Source: Rhizorhabdus dicambivorans (GTDB lineage: Bacteria > Pseudomonadota > Alphaproteobacteria > Sphingomonadales > Sphingomonadaceae). Taken from it: a DNA stretch of 64,000 bases. Positions 27,163 to 34,652 of this stretch are shown piece by piece. The position numbers and the translations under genes are program-made. Within the stretch, counting starts at the first letter, position 1. Each line of letters opens with the position of its first letter. The notes beneath the pieces were generated by a model. That model saw only the letters and a list, made by a program, of their open reading frames with translations. It ran no database searches and was not told where the DNA came from. The stretch covers positions 1,714,001-1,778,000 of the forward strand of contig NZ_CP023449.1 of assembly GCF_002355275.1 (NCBI RefSeq), written 5' to 3'.

Positions 27163-27896
27163 AGAAAGCCATCATCCTGTCGGCGGGTCAGGGCTCGCGG
27201 CTGCTGCCGCTCACCGCCGACCAGCCCAAATGCCTGATCGATTTCGCGGGGCGCAGCCTGATCGAATGGCAGATCCGCTCGCTCGCCGCCAACGGCATTG
27301 AGGAGATCGCGGTCGTCACCGGCTTCCGCGACGCGAAGCTCGGCGCCGCGCTGGCCGCGCTCGATCTGCCCGGCGTCGCGATCCGCACGGTATTCAATCC
27401 CTTCTACAAGGTCGCCGACAATCTCGGCTCCTGCTGGATCGTGCGCGAGGAAATGGACCAGGATTTCATCATCCTCAATGGCGACACTCTCGTTTCGCCG
27501 GAGATCGTCGGCCGCCTGATCGCGGGCGCGCGGGAACCGATCACCGTGACGATCGACGTCAAGGACAGCTACGATCTCGACGACATGAAGGTGCAGCGCG
27601 ACGGTGATCGGCTGCTCCAGATCGGCAAGCGGCTGGAACCGCAGGAGACCAACGCCGAATCGATCGGCATGCTTGCCTTCCGGGGCGATGGCCCGTCGAT
27701 CTTCCGCAACCAGGTCGAGGCGATGATGCGCACCCCCGAGGGCGTGCTCAACTGGTACCTCAAGGCGATCCACGCGCTGGCGCCCTCGGGCGTGGTCGGC
27801 ACAGTCTCGATCGAGGGGCTCGCCTGGGCCGAGGTCGACTTCCCCGAGGACCTTCCGATCGCCCGCGCGCTGACCGAGGGCTGGGCGAGGGGCTGA
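27159..27896 (+). CDS. Nucleotidyltransferase, phosphocholine/inositol-phosphate cytidylyltransferase type
   Basis: 245 residues. The opening AIILSAGQGSRLLPLTADQP and then KCLIDFAGRSLIEWQI are the NTP-binding loop and Lys of sugar-phosphate nucleotidyltransferases; ILNGDTLVSPEI is the metal-binding strand. This short, single-domain form resembles LicC-like cytidylyltransferases and the cytidylyltransferase half of archaeal IPCT-DIPPS. It would make a CDP-alcohol (or NDP-sugar) head-group donor. Coupled to the acyltransferase; the CDP-alcohol phosphotransferase that could use its product is 500 bases away on the other strand. Confidence 0.85.
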   Translation: MKKAIILSAGQGSRLLPLTADQPKCLIDFAGRSLIEWQIRSLAANGIEEIAVVTGFRDAKLGAALAALDLPGVAIRTVFNPFYKVADNLGSCWIVREEMDQDFIILNGDTLVSPEIVGRLIAGAREPITVTIDVKDSYDLDDMKVQRDGDRLLQIGKRLEPQETNAESIGMLAFRGDGPSIFRNQVEAMMRTPEGVLNWYLKAIHALAPSGVVGTVSIEGLAWAEVDFPEDLPIARALTEGWARG

Positions 27897-27963
27897 GCCG
27901 ATCAATTGAATCGTGACAAGAGATCGCTGGAGTGAACGGCAATGATCGATAGCAGCCTCCAGA

Positions 27964-28398
27964 TCAGCTCGGCCACAATCCTTTCAGCCATCCGCTCAGC
28001 GCCCTGATCTGCTCCGCGTCGAGCGCTACCGCCTGCCCCAGCGCGGGCGGCCCCGGCCAGCCGGCGTCGGTCACCGATACGCCGTCGCGCTCGCGCTCGC
28101 CCTCATGGCGCGGGATGACGTGGAAATGGACATGCGGGTCGACCATCATCAGCATCAGGTAATTGAGCTTCTGATAGGCGACGGCCCCCGACAGCGCGGT
28201 CTCGATCTCCTTGGTGATCACCGCCAGTTCGGCATGGGCCTCGGGCGGCAGGTCGCCAAAGGCGGTCGCGTCGGATTTCGCGGCGAGGATCAGCGATCCC
28301 AGCGTCGGCTGGGTCGGGCGGAGCAGCACCACCCAGTGCCGGTAATCGCGGATCAGCGTGGCCGGCCAGCCGAACCTCTCGATCGTCGCGTTCGCCAT
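27964..28398 (-). CDS. HIT family hydrolase
   Basis: 144 residues. MMVDPHVHFHVIPRH contains the HxHxH histidine triad of nucleotide-binding hydrolases. The N-terminal half (WVVLLRPTQPTLGSLILAAK) is also typical. Members cleave dinucleoside polyphosphates or nucleoside-phosphoramidates. It is the second gene of a pair, ten bases after the CDP-alcohol phosphotransferase, and might clean up the CMP-linked by-product; this role is speculative. Confidence 0.87.
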   Translation of the reverse strand: MANATIERFGWPATLIRDYRHWVVLLRPTQPTLGSLILAAKSDATAFGDLPPEAHAELAVITKEIETALSGAVAYQKLNYLMLMMVDPHVHFHVIPRHEGERERDGVSVTDAGWPGPPALGQAVALDAEQIRALSGWLKGLWPS

Positions 28399-28408
28399 GC
28401 CTCTTCTC

Positions 28409-29497
28409 CTACAATGTCAGCCAGGACCCGATCGTCTCGCCGCGCGCCTGCCGCAGCATCGCCTGCACCAGCCGCACCGCGTGGAAGAGGCAGGACAGCA
28501 CCGTCCACCATGCCACCGCGATCAGGCCGATATCGGGGCGCTGCAGCAGGGTGGCGACGAACAATATCACCATGTTCGGGTTGCGCCGGGCGGTGATCAG
28601 GCGGAAATCGCTGTCGATCTTCTCCCACACATGGATGTGGATGCCGCCGAAATTGCGGATGAACAGGCCCTCGATCAGCCGCTGGACGACATAGCCGCCG
28701 ACGATCGCGATCATCACCCAGGTGAAGCTCTCGCTCGACAGCGCCAGCCCCCAGGCGCCGAGCCCGACGCCCCATGCCCACCACCAGAAGGGTGGATGGA
28801 CCAGGTCCATGCCATGGTCGAAGATATTGCCCCAATAGCTGGAGGTGATCGTGCAGCGGGCCAGCTTGCCGTCGACCGTGTCGAGCACCATGAAGCCGAG
28901 GCCGGCGGCCATGCCCGACCAGTAATGGCCTTCCCAGAACAGCCAGGTCGCCAGCACGCACAGCGCCGCCCCGATCGTCGTCACCATGTTCGGGGTCAGG
29001 TGGAGCCGCGCGGCGATGCGGGTCAGCACCAGCGCCCATTCGGGCCAGAGATATTTGGTCAGGATGTCGGTGACGCCCTTATAGGCGCCGAAATAGGTCT
29101 GGCGCTCGATCGCGCGGACCCGGCCGGGCTCCAGCCGCTCCAGCACCGGCTCCTCGCGCTTGCGCAGCGCCTCGTTGTAAAAGACGCGATGGTCCTCGGC
29201 GCGCACCTCGGCCAGCCCGGCGGGAAAGCCGCCGCCCGTGTCCTGCGCGACATGGGCGATCACCGGCTCGCCAGCCAGGGTCAGCAATTGCCCGGGCCGC
29301 GCGGCCATGAATTTCAGCCAGGCGGGTTCGAACACATGGCTGGCGGCCGCCAACAGCACCGGGCCGCCATTGGCCTCGGCGGAGAAGCCGAGCGACTGCG
29401 CGGCGGCGATCCGGCGAAGCCGCTCGGTGCTGGTCATGCCCCAGATCAGCGTGGGATTGGTGCCGATCGGCCGGACGTTCAGCGCGCTGCTGCTCAT
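28409..29497 (-). CDS. CDP-alcohol phosphotransferase with extra N-terminal domain (DIPPS-like)
   Basis: 362 residues. Residues about 206-228 hold the complete family motif DGx2ARx8Gx3Dx3D, with the metal-binding Asp residues in order (VLDTVDGKLAR, then FDHGMD). It is preceded by RLHLTPNMVTTIGA and several membrane helices. Residues 1-145 are a soluble domain (NPTLIWGMTSTERLRRIAAA, then RAIERQTYFGAYKGVTD) that looks like a reduced nucleotidyltransferase domain, recalling archaeal IPCT-DIPPS proteins, where it precedes the same membrane part. It should join a CDP-alcohol to a second alcohol, making a phosphodiester lipid or a soluble polyol phosphate. Divergent from the nucleotidyltransferase at 29569. 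Confidence 0.87.
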   Translation of the reverse strand: MSSSALNVRPIGTNPTLIWGMTSTERLRRIAAAQSLGFSAEANGGPVLLAAASHVFEPAWLKFMAARPGQLLTLAGEPVIAHVAQDTGGGFPAGLAEVRAEDHRVFYNEALRKREEPVLERLEPGRVRAIERQTYFGAYKGVTDILTKYLWPEWALVLTRIAARLHLTPNMVTTIGAALCVLATWLFWEGHYWSGMAAGLGFMVLDTVDGKLARCTITSSYWGNIFDHGMDLVHPPFWWWAWGVGLGAWGLALSSESFTWVMIAIVGGYVVQRLIEGLFIRNFGGIHIHVWEKIDSDFRLITARRNPNMVILFVATLLQRPDIGLIAVAWWTVLSCLFHAVRLVQAMLRQARGETIGSWLTL

Positions 29498-29568
29498 GGA
29501 TTTCCAATATGCGGTCGGATAGGGGCCCGTTCCTTGCCGATCAGGCGCGGGGCTGGCAAGGCATGATC

Positions 29569-30360
29569 ATGGACAACAGGGGTTTCACGGCGATCATCCT
29601 CGCCGGGCAGCGGCCGGGCGGCGATCCGCTGGCCGAACATTTCGGCCAGCCTTTCAAGGCGCTGATCGACGTCGCCGGCCAGCCGATGCTCGCCTGGGTC
29701 GGCAGCACGCTGGCCGCGCGGGGCGATGTGCGGCGGATCGTCATCCTGGCGCAGCAGGCCGACGCGCTGCTCGATCACCCGGCGACGGCCTGGCTGCGCG
29801 ACGAGGCGCGGGTCACGGTGCGCGACTGCGGCGATTCGATTGTCGAGGCGATCGCGGCCACCATCCGGGCGATGCCGCAGGCCTATCCCTTCCTGCTCAC
29901 CACCGCCGACAATGTCCTGCTCGACGACGCGATGATCGACCGGTTCAGGGTCGGGGCGGACGGCGCCGACATCGCCGTGGCGCTGGTCGAGCGGCGGGTG
30001 CTGGAGGCGGCCTATCCCGGCAATCGCCGCACCTGGCTGCCCTTTCGCGGCGGACAATATTCGGGGGCGAACCTGTTCTGGCTGGGCAGCCCCGAAGCGC
30101 TCAAGGTTCTGGCGATCTGGCGCGGGGTGGAGCAGCAGCGCAAGAAGGCGCGCGCGGTGCTGGGCGCCTTTGGCATCGGCCTGTCGCTGATGATCGCGGC
30201 GCGGCTGCTCACCTTGCGTCAGGCGATCGAGCGGGTCGGGCGGCGGCTGGGGATCAGGGCAAAGGCGGTGCTGCTGCCCCAGGCCGAGGCCTGCATCGAT
30301 GTCGACAAGCCCTCGGACCATGCGATGGTAGAGTCGATCCTGCGCGCCCGCCGCCAATAG
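29569..30360 (+). CDS. NTP transferase domain protein (MobA-like)
   Basis: 263 residues. FTAIILAGQRPGG, then FKALIDVAGQPMLAWV is the NTP-binding start of GT-A fold nucleotidyltransferases; FLLTTADNVLLDDAMID is the metal strand; EACIDVDKPSDHAMVE ends the fold. The central insert (VEQQRKKARAVLGAFGIGLS) is not seen in true molybdenum cofactor enzymes. ATG 29569 is about seven bases after GGCAAGG; ATG 29563 is an alternative. With the gene at 27159 it is the second nucleotidyltransferase flanking the CDP-alcohol enzyme. Confidence 0.83.
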   Translation: MDNRGFTAIILAGQRPGGDPLAEHFGQPFKALIDVAGQPMLAWVGSTLAARGDVRRIVILAQQADALLDHPATAWLRDEARVTVRDCGDSIVEAIAATIRAMPQAYPFLLTTADNVLLDDAMIDRFRVGADGADIAVALVERRVLEAAYPGNRRTWLPFRGGQYSGANLFWLGSPEALKVLAIWRGVEQQRKKARAVLGAFGIGLSLMIAARLLTLRQAIERVGRRLGIRAKAVLLPQAEACIDVDKPSDHAMVESILRARRQ

Positions 30361-30517
30361 CGTCGCCCCGGCGGAGGATCGAGCGGCGGTCAGCGGACTG
30401 TCGGGGGCAGTCCGCAGCCCGAGATCGGCTGGCTATGCCAGCCGTTGGGCCGCAAGAGGCCCTTGCCGCGACGTGGCCGCGCAACCTCTGACGGCCCCGG
30501 CCCCCGCCGGGACGACG
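30361..30517. repeat. Inverted-repeat element, family P, copy 2 (long spacer)
   Basis: The left arm begins CGTCGCCCCGGCGGAG at 30361; the right arm, 30492-30517, ends CCGCCGGGACGACG. The right arm has diverged (GGGAC for GGGGC) and the spacer of about 115 bases is longer than in the other copies. It lies between the NTP transferase and flippase stop codons, where it may also stop transcription. Confidence 0.75.
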
Positions 30518-30523
30518 GCTAAC

Positions 30524-32053
30524 CTACAACAGCCGCAGCTTCCGCGCGGTCTTGCCCAGCGCCAGCTTGTCCGCCTCGGCCAGCCCGAAGCGGCCCGACA
30601 GCCAGATGCCCCCGATCAGCAGCAGCGCGCCGATGCCGATGCGCAGCAGGTGGTGGAGCGGCGACAGCAGCAGCGACAGCAGCAGGATGGCGGCGCCCAC
30701 CAGCAGCGCGACGCCCGCCGCGCGGGCGAAGGGCGGCGCGAAGGGGTGGATGCGTTCATGGACCCACAGCTGGACCATCGGCGTCAGCACCGACAGGGCG
30801 ATGCCCACCGACACCGCCACCGCCATGCCGTCCATCCCGCCCTGCGGCAGCAGCAGCCAGCCGATGACGAGAGCCGCGCCCAGCCCGATCGCGCTGCCGA
30901 CCAGCGGATGGTGATAGCGGCTGATCACTGACTGGATCGCCGATGCCTGCCCCGCCACCGCCTCGATCAGCCGGGTGAAGGTCAGCAGCGCCAGCGCGGC
31001 ATAGGCCGCCTGGGCGGGGCTGCCGAACAGCGCCAGCAGCGCGCGGCCGCCGCCCGCGATCGTGCACACCACCGGCGTCGCGACGACGATCGTCAGGCGG
31101 GTGGCGAAGCCGTAGATTTCGGCGACATGGCGAATGTCATGGCGCACCGCTTCGGAGGCGAGCGGCGCCATCACATAGGAAAAGGCCTGGCGGATCAGCT
31201 GCACGCCACTGGCCAGCTTGCGGGCGATGGCGAACAGGCCGGCGGCGCTGGCGCCGGCGGCGCCGGGGATCATCAGGTTCAGGATCAGCGGCGGCGCATC
31301 GGCGAACAGCCGGCTGACGATGTTGGAGGGGAGCACCGACAGCCCGGCATAGAGGGTATGCGCGGTGGTCGTGGGCGTCGCCGATGCGCCGAGCACGAGG
31401 TCGAGCCGATAATATCGCGCGAGCAGCCGGGTCGAGAAGATGCAGGTGATCGCCAGCGAGCAGAGATGCGCGATCAGCAGGCCCAGCGTGCCCGCGCCCA
31501 GCGCCGCCAGCACGATCGCGGCGACCATCCGCAGCAGCTGTTCCCACATCACCCGCAGCCGGATCTCGGGCCCGAACGCCTTGCGCGCGCGCAGCGCCGA
31601 TGTCGCGATCTCGACATAGGCCCAGAAGGGCAGCGCCCAGGCGAACAGCGCGATGCCGGTGGCCAGCCGGTCGCGGTCCTTGGGTGCGACGTTGACGATC
31701 TCGGCGATCCAGTGCGCGCCCAGGCTTGCCGCCAGCGCGATCAGGATGCAGGGCAGCAGCCCCAGGATCATCGCCTGGCGCAGCGCGCCCGCCCGCTCGG
31801 CATCGTCCTTCGCCTGGGGCACCACCCTCTGCAGCGCGCTGGTCATGCCGAGGTCGGCGAAATTCTCGACCAGGTTCACCGCCGACCAGAGCACCATGTA
31901 GAGGCCGTAGGTCGGCAGGCCGAACAGCCAGACATAGAGCGGCTGCGAGACGATCTCGATCACCCCGCCCGCCCGCGCGAGCAGCGCGGTACCGGCGCCC
32001 TTGGCAACCTGGCGCGATCCCGGCGGCGGCTCGGGGGGAGGGGGAGATGACAT
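30524..32053 (-). CDS. Polysaccharide/lipid flippase (Wzx/MATE-like)
   Basis: 509 residues, about twelve to fourteen membrane helices. GAGTALLARAGGVIEIVSQPL, then LWSAVNLVENFADLGMTSALQRVV is the MOP-superfamily opening seen in Wzx/MurJ relatives. It would flip a lipid-linked glycan or phospholipid precursor to the periplasmic face. The proline-rich N-terminal leader (MSSPPPPEPPPG) is atypical but short. Its place beside the CDP-alcohol and nucleotidyltransferase genes suggests one envelope pathway. Confidence 0.87.
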   Translation of the reverse strand: MSSPPPPEPPPGSRQVAKGAGTALLARAGGVIEIVSQPLYVWLFGLPTYGLYMVLWSAVNLVENFADLGMTSALQRVVPQAKDDAERAGALRQAMILGLLPCILIALAASLGAHWIAEIVNVAPKDRDRLATGIALFAWALPFWAYVEIATSALRARKAFGPEIRLRVMWEQLLRMVAAIVLAALGAGTLGLLIAHLCSLAITCIFSTRLLARYYRLDLVLGASATPTTTAHTLYAGLSVLPSNIVSRLFADAPPLILNLMIPGAAGASAAGLFAIARKLASGVQLIRQAFSYVMAPLASEAVRHDIRHVAEIYGFATRLTIVVATPVVCTIAGGGRALLALFGSPAQAAYAALALLTFTRLIEAVAGQASAIQSVISRYHHPLVGSAIGLGAALVIGWLLLPQGGMDGMAVAVSVGIALSVLTPMVQLWVHERIHPFAPPFARAAGVALLVGAAILLLSLLLSPLHHLLRIGIGALLLIGGIWLSGRFGLAEADKLALGKTARKLRLL

Positions 32054-32224
32054 CGCCTGCTTCTACCGGCTGGGTGCGCCCTTTCAAGGGAGCGGAATGT
32101 GGGGCTATATAGCGCAGCGGGGCGTAACGATAAGCTTTGGAAAAATTTGGCGCCCCGAAGCCATTGAGCCGCGCGGCGCTATTCGCTATCGCGGGTCCCA
32201 ACCAAGGGCAGGGGGTCATGAGTC

Positions 32225-33010
32225 ATGGCTGAGTTCGCGCTTCCGAAGAACAGCAAGATCAAGAAGAACGGCAAGGTCCACAAGGCCCCCGCAGGTGCCA
32301 AGGACGTCAAGAGCTTCAAGATCTACCGCTACGATCCGGACACGGGCGAGAACCCGCGTTACGACACGTTCGAGGTCGACCTCGCCGAATGCGGCCCGAT
32401 GGTCCTCGACGCGCTGATCAAGATCAAGAGCGAGCAGGACCCGTCGGTCACCTTCCGCCGCTCCTGCCGCGAGGGCATCTGCGGCTCCTGCTCGATGAAC
32501 ATGAACGGCAAGAACGGCCTCGCCTGCACCACCGCGATCGAGGACTGCAAGGGCGAGGTCCGCATCACCCCGCTGCCGCACATGGACGTGATCAAGGATC
32601 TGGTCCCCGATTTCACCCATTTCTACGCGCAATATGCCTCGATCCAGCCCTGGCTGAAGACGGTCACCCCGAACCCCTCGGGCAAGGAGCGGCTCCAGTC
32701 GCCCGACGATCGCAACAAGCTGGACGGTCTTTATGAGTGCATCCTGTGCGCCTGCTGCTCCACCTCCTGCCCCAGCTATTGGTGGAACAGCGACAAGTTC
32801 CTGGGCCCCGCGATCCTGCTCCAGGCCTATCGCTGGCTGGCCGACAGCCGCGACGAGATGACCGGCGAGCGGCTCGACGAGCTGGAGGATCCGTTCCGCC
32901 TCTATCGCTGCCACACGATCATGAACTGCGCGAATGTCTGCCCGAAGGGCCTGAGCCCGGCCAAGGCGATCGCCGAGGTCAAGAAGATGGTGGTCGAACG
33001 CCAGCTCTGA
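32225..33010 (+). CDS. sdhB: Succinate dehydrogenase iron-sulphur subunit
   Basis: 261 residues. [22 protein letters not shown] binds the 2Fe-2S cluster; [16 protein letters not shown] and [17 protein letters not shown] supply the cysteines of the 4Fe-4S and 3Fe-4S clusters. It passes electrons from SdhA to the SdhCD quinone site. The N-terminus ([20 protein letters not shown]) is longer than in E. coli, as in other alphaproteobacteria. It lies 11 kb from sdhA and leads a small operon with the thioesterase (12-base gap) and the ATPase. Confidence 0.97.
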   Translation: MAEFALPKNSKIKKNGKVHKAPAGAKDVKSFKIYRYDPDTGENPRYDTFEVDLAECGPMVLDALIKIKSEQDPSVTFRRSCREGICGSCSMNMNGKNGLACTTAIEDCKGEVRITPLPHMDVIKDLVPDFTHFYAQYASIQPWLKTVTPNPSGKERLQSPDDRNKLDGLYECILCACCSTSCPSYWWNSDKFLGPAILLQAYRWLADSRDEMTGERLDELEDPFRLYRCHTIMNCANVCPKGLSPAKAIAEVKKMVVERQL

Positions 33011-33022
33011 TCGCGTTTTGAG

Positions 33023-33472
33023 ATGACGGCCTACGATTCCCGGTTCCTGTATCAGCCGGACCCGGACAATCCCGGCTGGCATCAGTGGCGCCTCAGGGAT
33101 GAGGGCAGGTTCAACGCGCTGTTCGGCAATCTCCTCGTCCGGGGCGATGGCGCGCGCGCCATCGTCCGCCTCACCCCGCACCACAGATTGAGCAACTTCC
33201 AGGATCGCCTCCATGGCGGCGCGCTGATGGGTTTCATCGATTGCGCGCTGTTCGCGGGCGCCAGCACGCTCGGTTCGGCCGGCGCGCTGACCGGCGTGAC
33301 CGTGGATCTCAGCGTGCAGATGGCGGGCGCTGCCGATCCCGGCCACCCGGTCGATGCCATCGTGGAGGTGACGCGCGAAACGGGCCGGCTGCTGTTCCTG
33401 CGCGGCACGGTCGAGCAGGGCGATGCCATGATCGCCGGCTATATCGCGACGATCCGCAAGGCCCGTTCATGA
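33023..33472 (+). CDS. PaaI-type hotdog thioesterase
   Basis: 149 residues. LHGGALMGFIDCALFAGAS is the hotdog-fold signature (HGG plus an acidic residue on the central helix), and VTVDLSVQMAGAA is the following strand. The family hydrolyses acyl-CoA or aryl-CoA thioesters. Between sdhB and the AFG1-type ATPase, with a 12-base gap to sdhB and a four-base overlap with the next gene. Substrate not predictable. Confidence 0.87.
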   Translation: MTAYDSRFLYQPDPDNPGWHQWRLRDEGRFNALFGNLLVRGDGARAIVRLTPHHRLSNFQDRLHGGALMGFIDCALFAGASTLGSAGALTGVTVDLSVQMAGAADPGHPVDAIVEVTRETGRLLFLRGTVEQGDAMIAGYIATIRKARS

Positions 33473-34590
33473 CCCAGAGCGTTGCCGCCCGCTATGAGGA
33501 GCTGCTCGCCCTTGGGGAGCTCAAGCCCGATCCGGACCAGCGCGCCACGGTGCAGCGGCTCGACGCGCTTGCCCGTGCGCTGGAGGAGCGCCCCGTGAAG
33601 GGCAGTGTGTTGTGGCGGATGCTGCGCAAGCCGCCGCCGCCGGTGCGCGGCCTCTATATGTGGGGCGGTGTCGGTCGCGGCAAATCGATGCTGATGGACC
33701 TGTTCTACGATTGCGTGAACGTCGAGTCGAAGCGGCGCGTCCATTTCCACGAATTCATGATCGAGGTGCATGAGCGGCTGCGCGTCGAGCGCGCCAAGGA
33801 GAAGGGCGATCCGATCCCGCCCGTCGTCGAGGCGATCGCGTCGCAAGCGAAGCTGCTCGCCTTCGACGAGATGGTGGTCAACAACATGGCCGACGCGGCG
33901 ATCCTCAGCCGGCTGTTCACCGGGCTGATCGTCGATGCCGGGGTCACGGTCGTCACCACCTCGAACCGGCCGCCGCGCGACCTCTACAAGGATGGGCTCA
34001 ACCGCCAGCTGTTCGTGCCGTTCATCGATCTGATCGAGGACAAGCTCGACGTGCTCTGCCTCAACGGGCCGACCGATTACCGGCTCGAACGGCTGGGCGG
34101 CATGCCGGTCTGGTATTCGCCGCTCGATACCCGGGCGAACGAAGCGGTGCGCGAGGCCTTCTTCCGCCTCACCGATTATCCGCCCGAGGACAGCGCCCAT
34201 GTCCCCACCGCCGACATCGCTGTGCAGGGCGGCCGCACCCTGCATGTCCCCAAGAGCCTGAAGGGGGTCGCGGTCTTCTCGTTCAAGCGGCTCTGCGCGG
34301 AGGCGCGCGGGGCGGCCGATTATCTCGCCATCGCGCGCAACTACCACACGGTGATCATGGTCGGCATTCCGCTGCTGACCCCGGAGAAGCGCAACGAGGC
34401 ATCCCGCTTCAAGGTGCTGATCGACGCCTTCTACGAGCATAAGGTCAAGCTGCTCGCCACCGCCGAGGCCGAGCCCGAGCAGCTCTATCCCGAGGGCGAC
34501 GGCGCCTTCGAGTTCGAACGCACCGTCTCGCGCCTGATGGAGATGCGCAGCCAGGATTATCTGGCGGCCGGCCACGGCGCGGAGGAATAA
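33469..34590 (+). CDS. zapE: ZapE/AFG1-family ATPase
   Basis: 373 residues. GLYMWGGVGRGKSMLMDLFYD is the Walker A region with the family's GxVGxGKS(M), RRVHFHEFMIEVHERL follows, and LLAFDEMVVNNMADAAIL is the Walker B. VTTSNRPPRDLYKDGLNR is the AFG1 sensor motif. Homologues act at the division site (ZapE) or with mitochondrial respiratory complexes. Sharing an operon with sdhB is notable, since the mitochondrial relative acts on respiratory-chain proteins. Confidence 0.9.
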   Translation: MTQSVAARYEELLALGELKPDPDQRATVQRLDALARALEERPVKGSVLWRMLRKPPPPVRGLYMWGGVGRGKSMLMDLFYDCVNVESKRRVHFHEFMIEVHERLRVERAKEKGDPIPPVVEAIASQAKLLAFDEMVVNNMADAAILSRLFTGLIVDAGVTVVTTSNRPPRDLYKDGLNRQLFVPFIDLIEDKLDVLCLNGPTDYRLERLGGMPVWYSPLDTRANEAVREAFFRLTDYPPEDSAHVPTADIAVQGGRTLHVPKSLKGVAVFSFKRLCAEARGAADYLAIARNYHTVIMVGIPLLTPEKRNEASRFKVLIDAFYEHKVKLLATAEAEPEQLYPEGDGAFEFERTVSRLMEMRSQDYLAAGHGAEE

Positions 34591-34599
34591 CCCTTGGCT

Positions 34600-34626
34600 G
34601 TCATCCCGGGTCAAGCCCGGGATGAC
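34600..34626. repeat. Short perfect palindrome between zapE and the CHAT gene
   Basis: GTCATCCCGGG (34600-34610) and CCCGGGATGAC (34616-34626) are exact reverse complements around TCAAG. The two genes are convergent, so it could also end both transcripts. The sequence is a familiar alphaproteobacterial intergenic palindrome. Confidence 0.8.
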
Positions 34627-34652
34627 GATGCGGGTCGGATTTGCGCCCGCTC

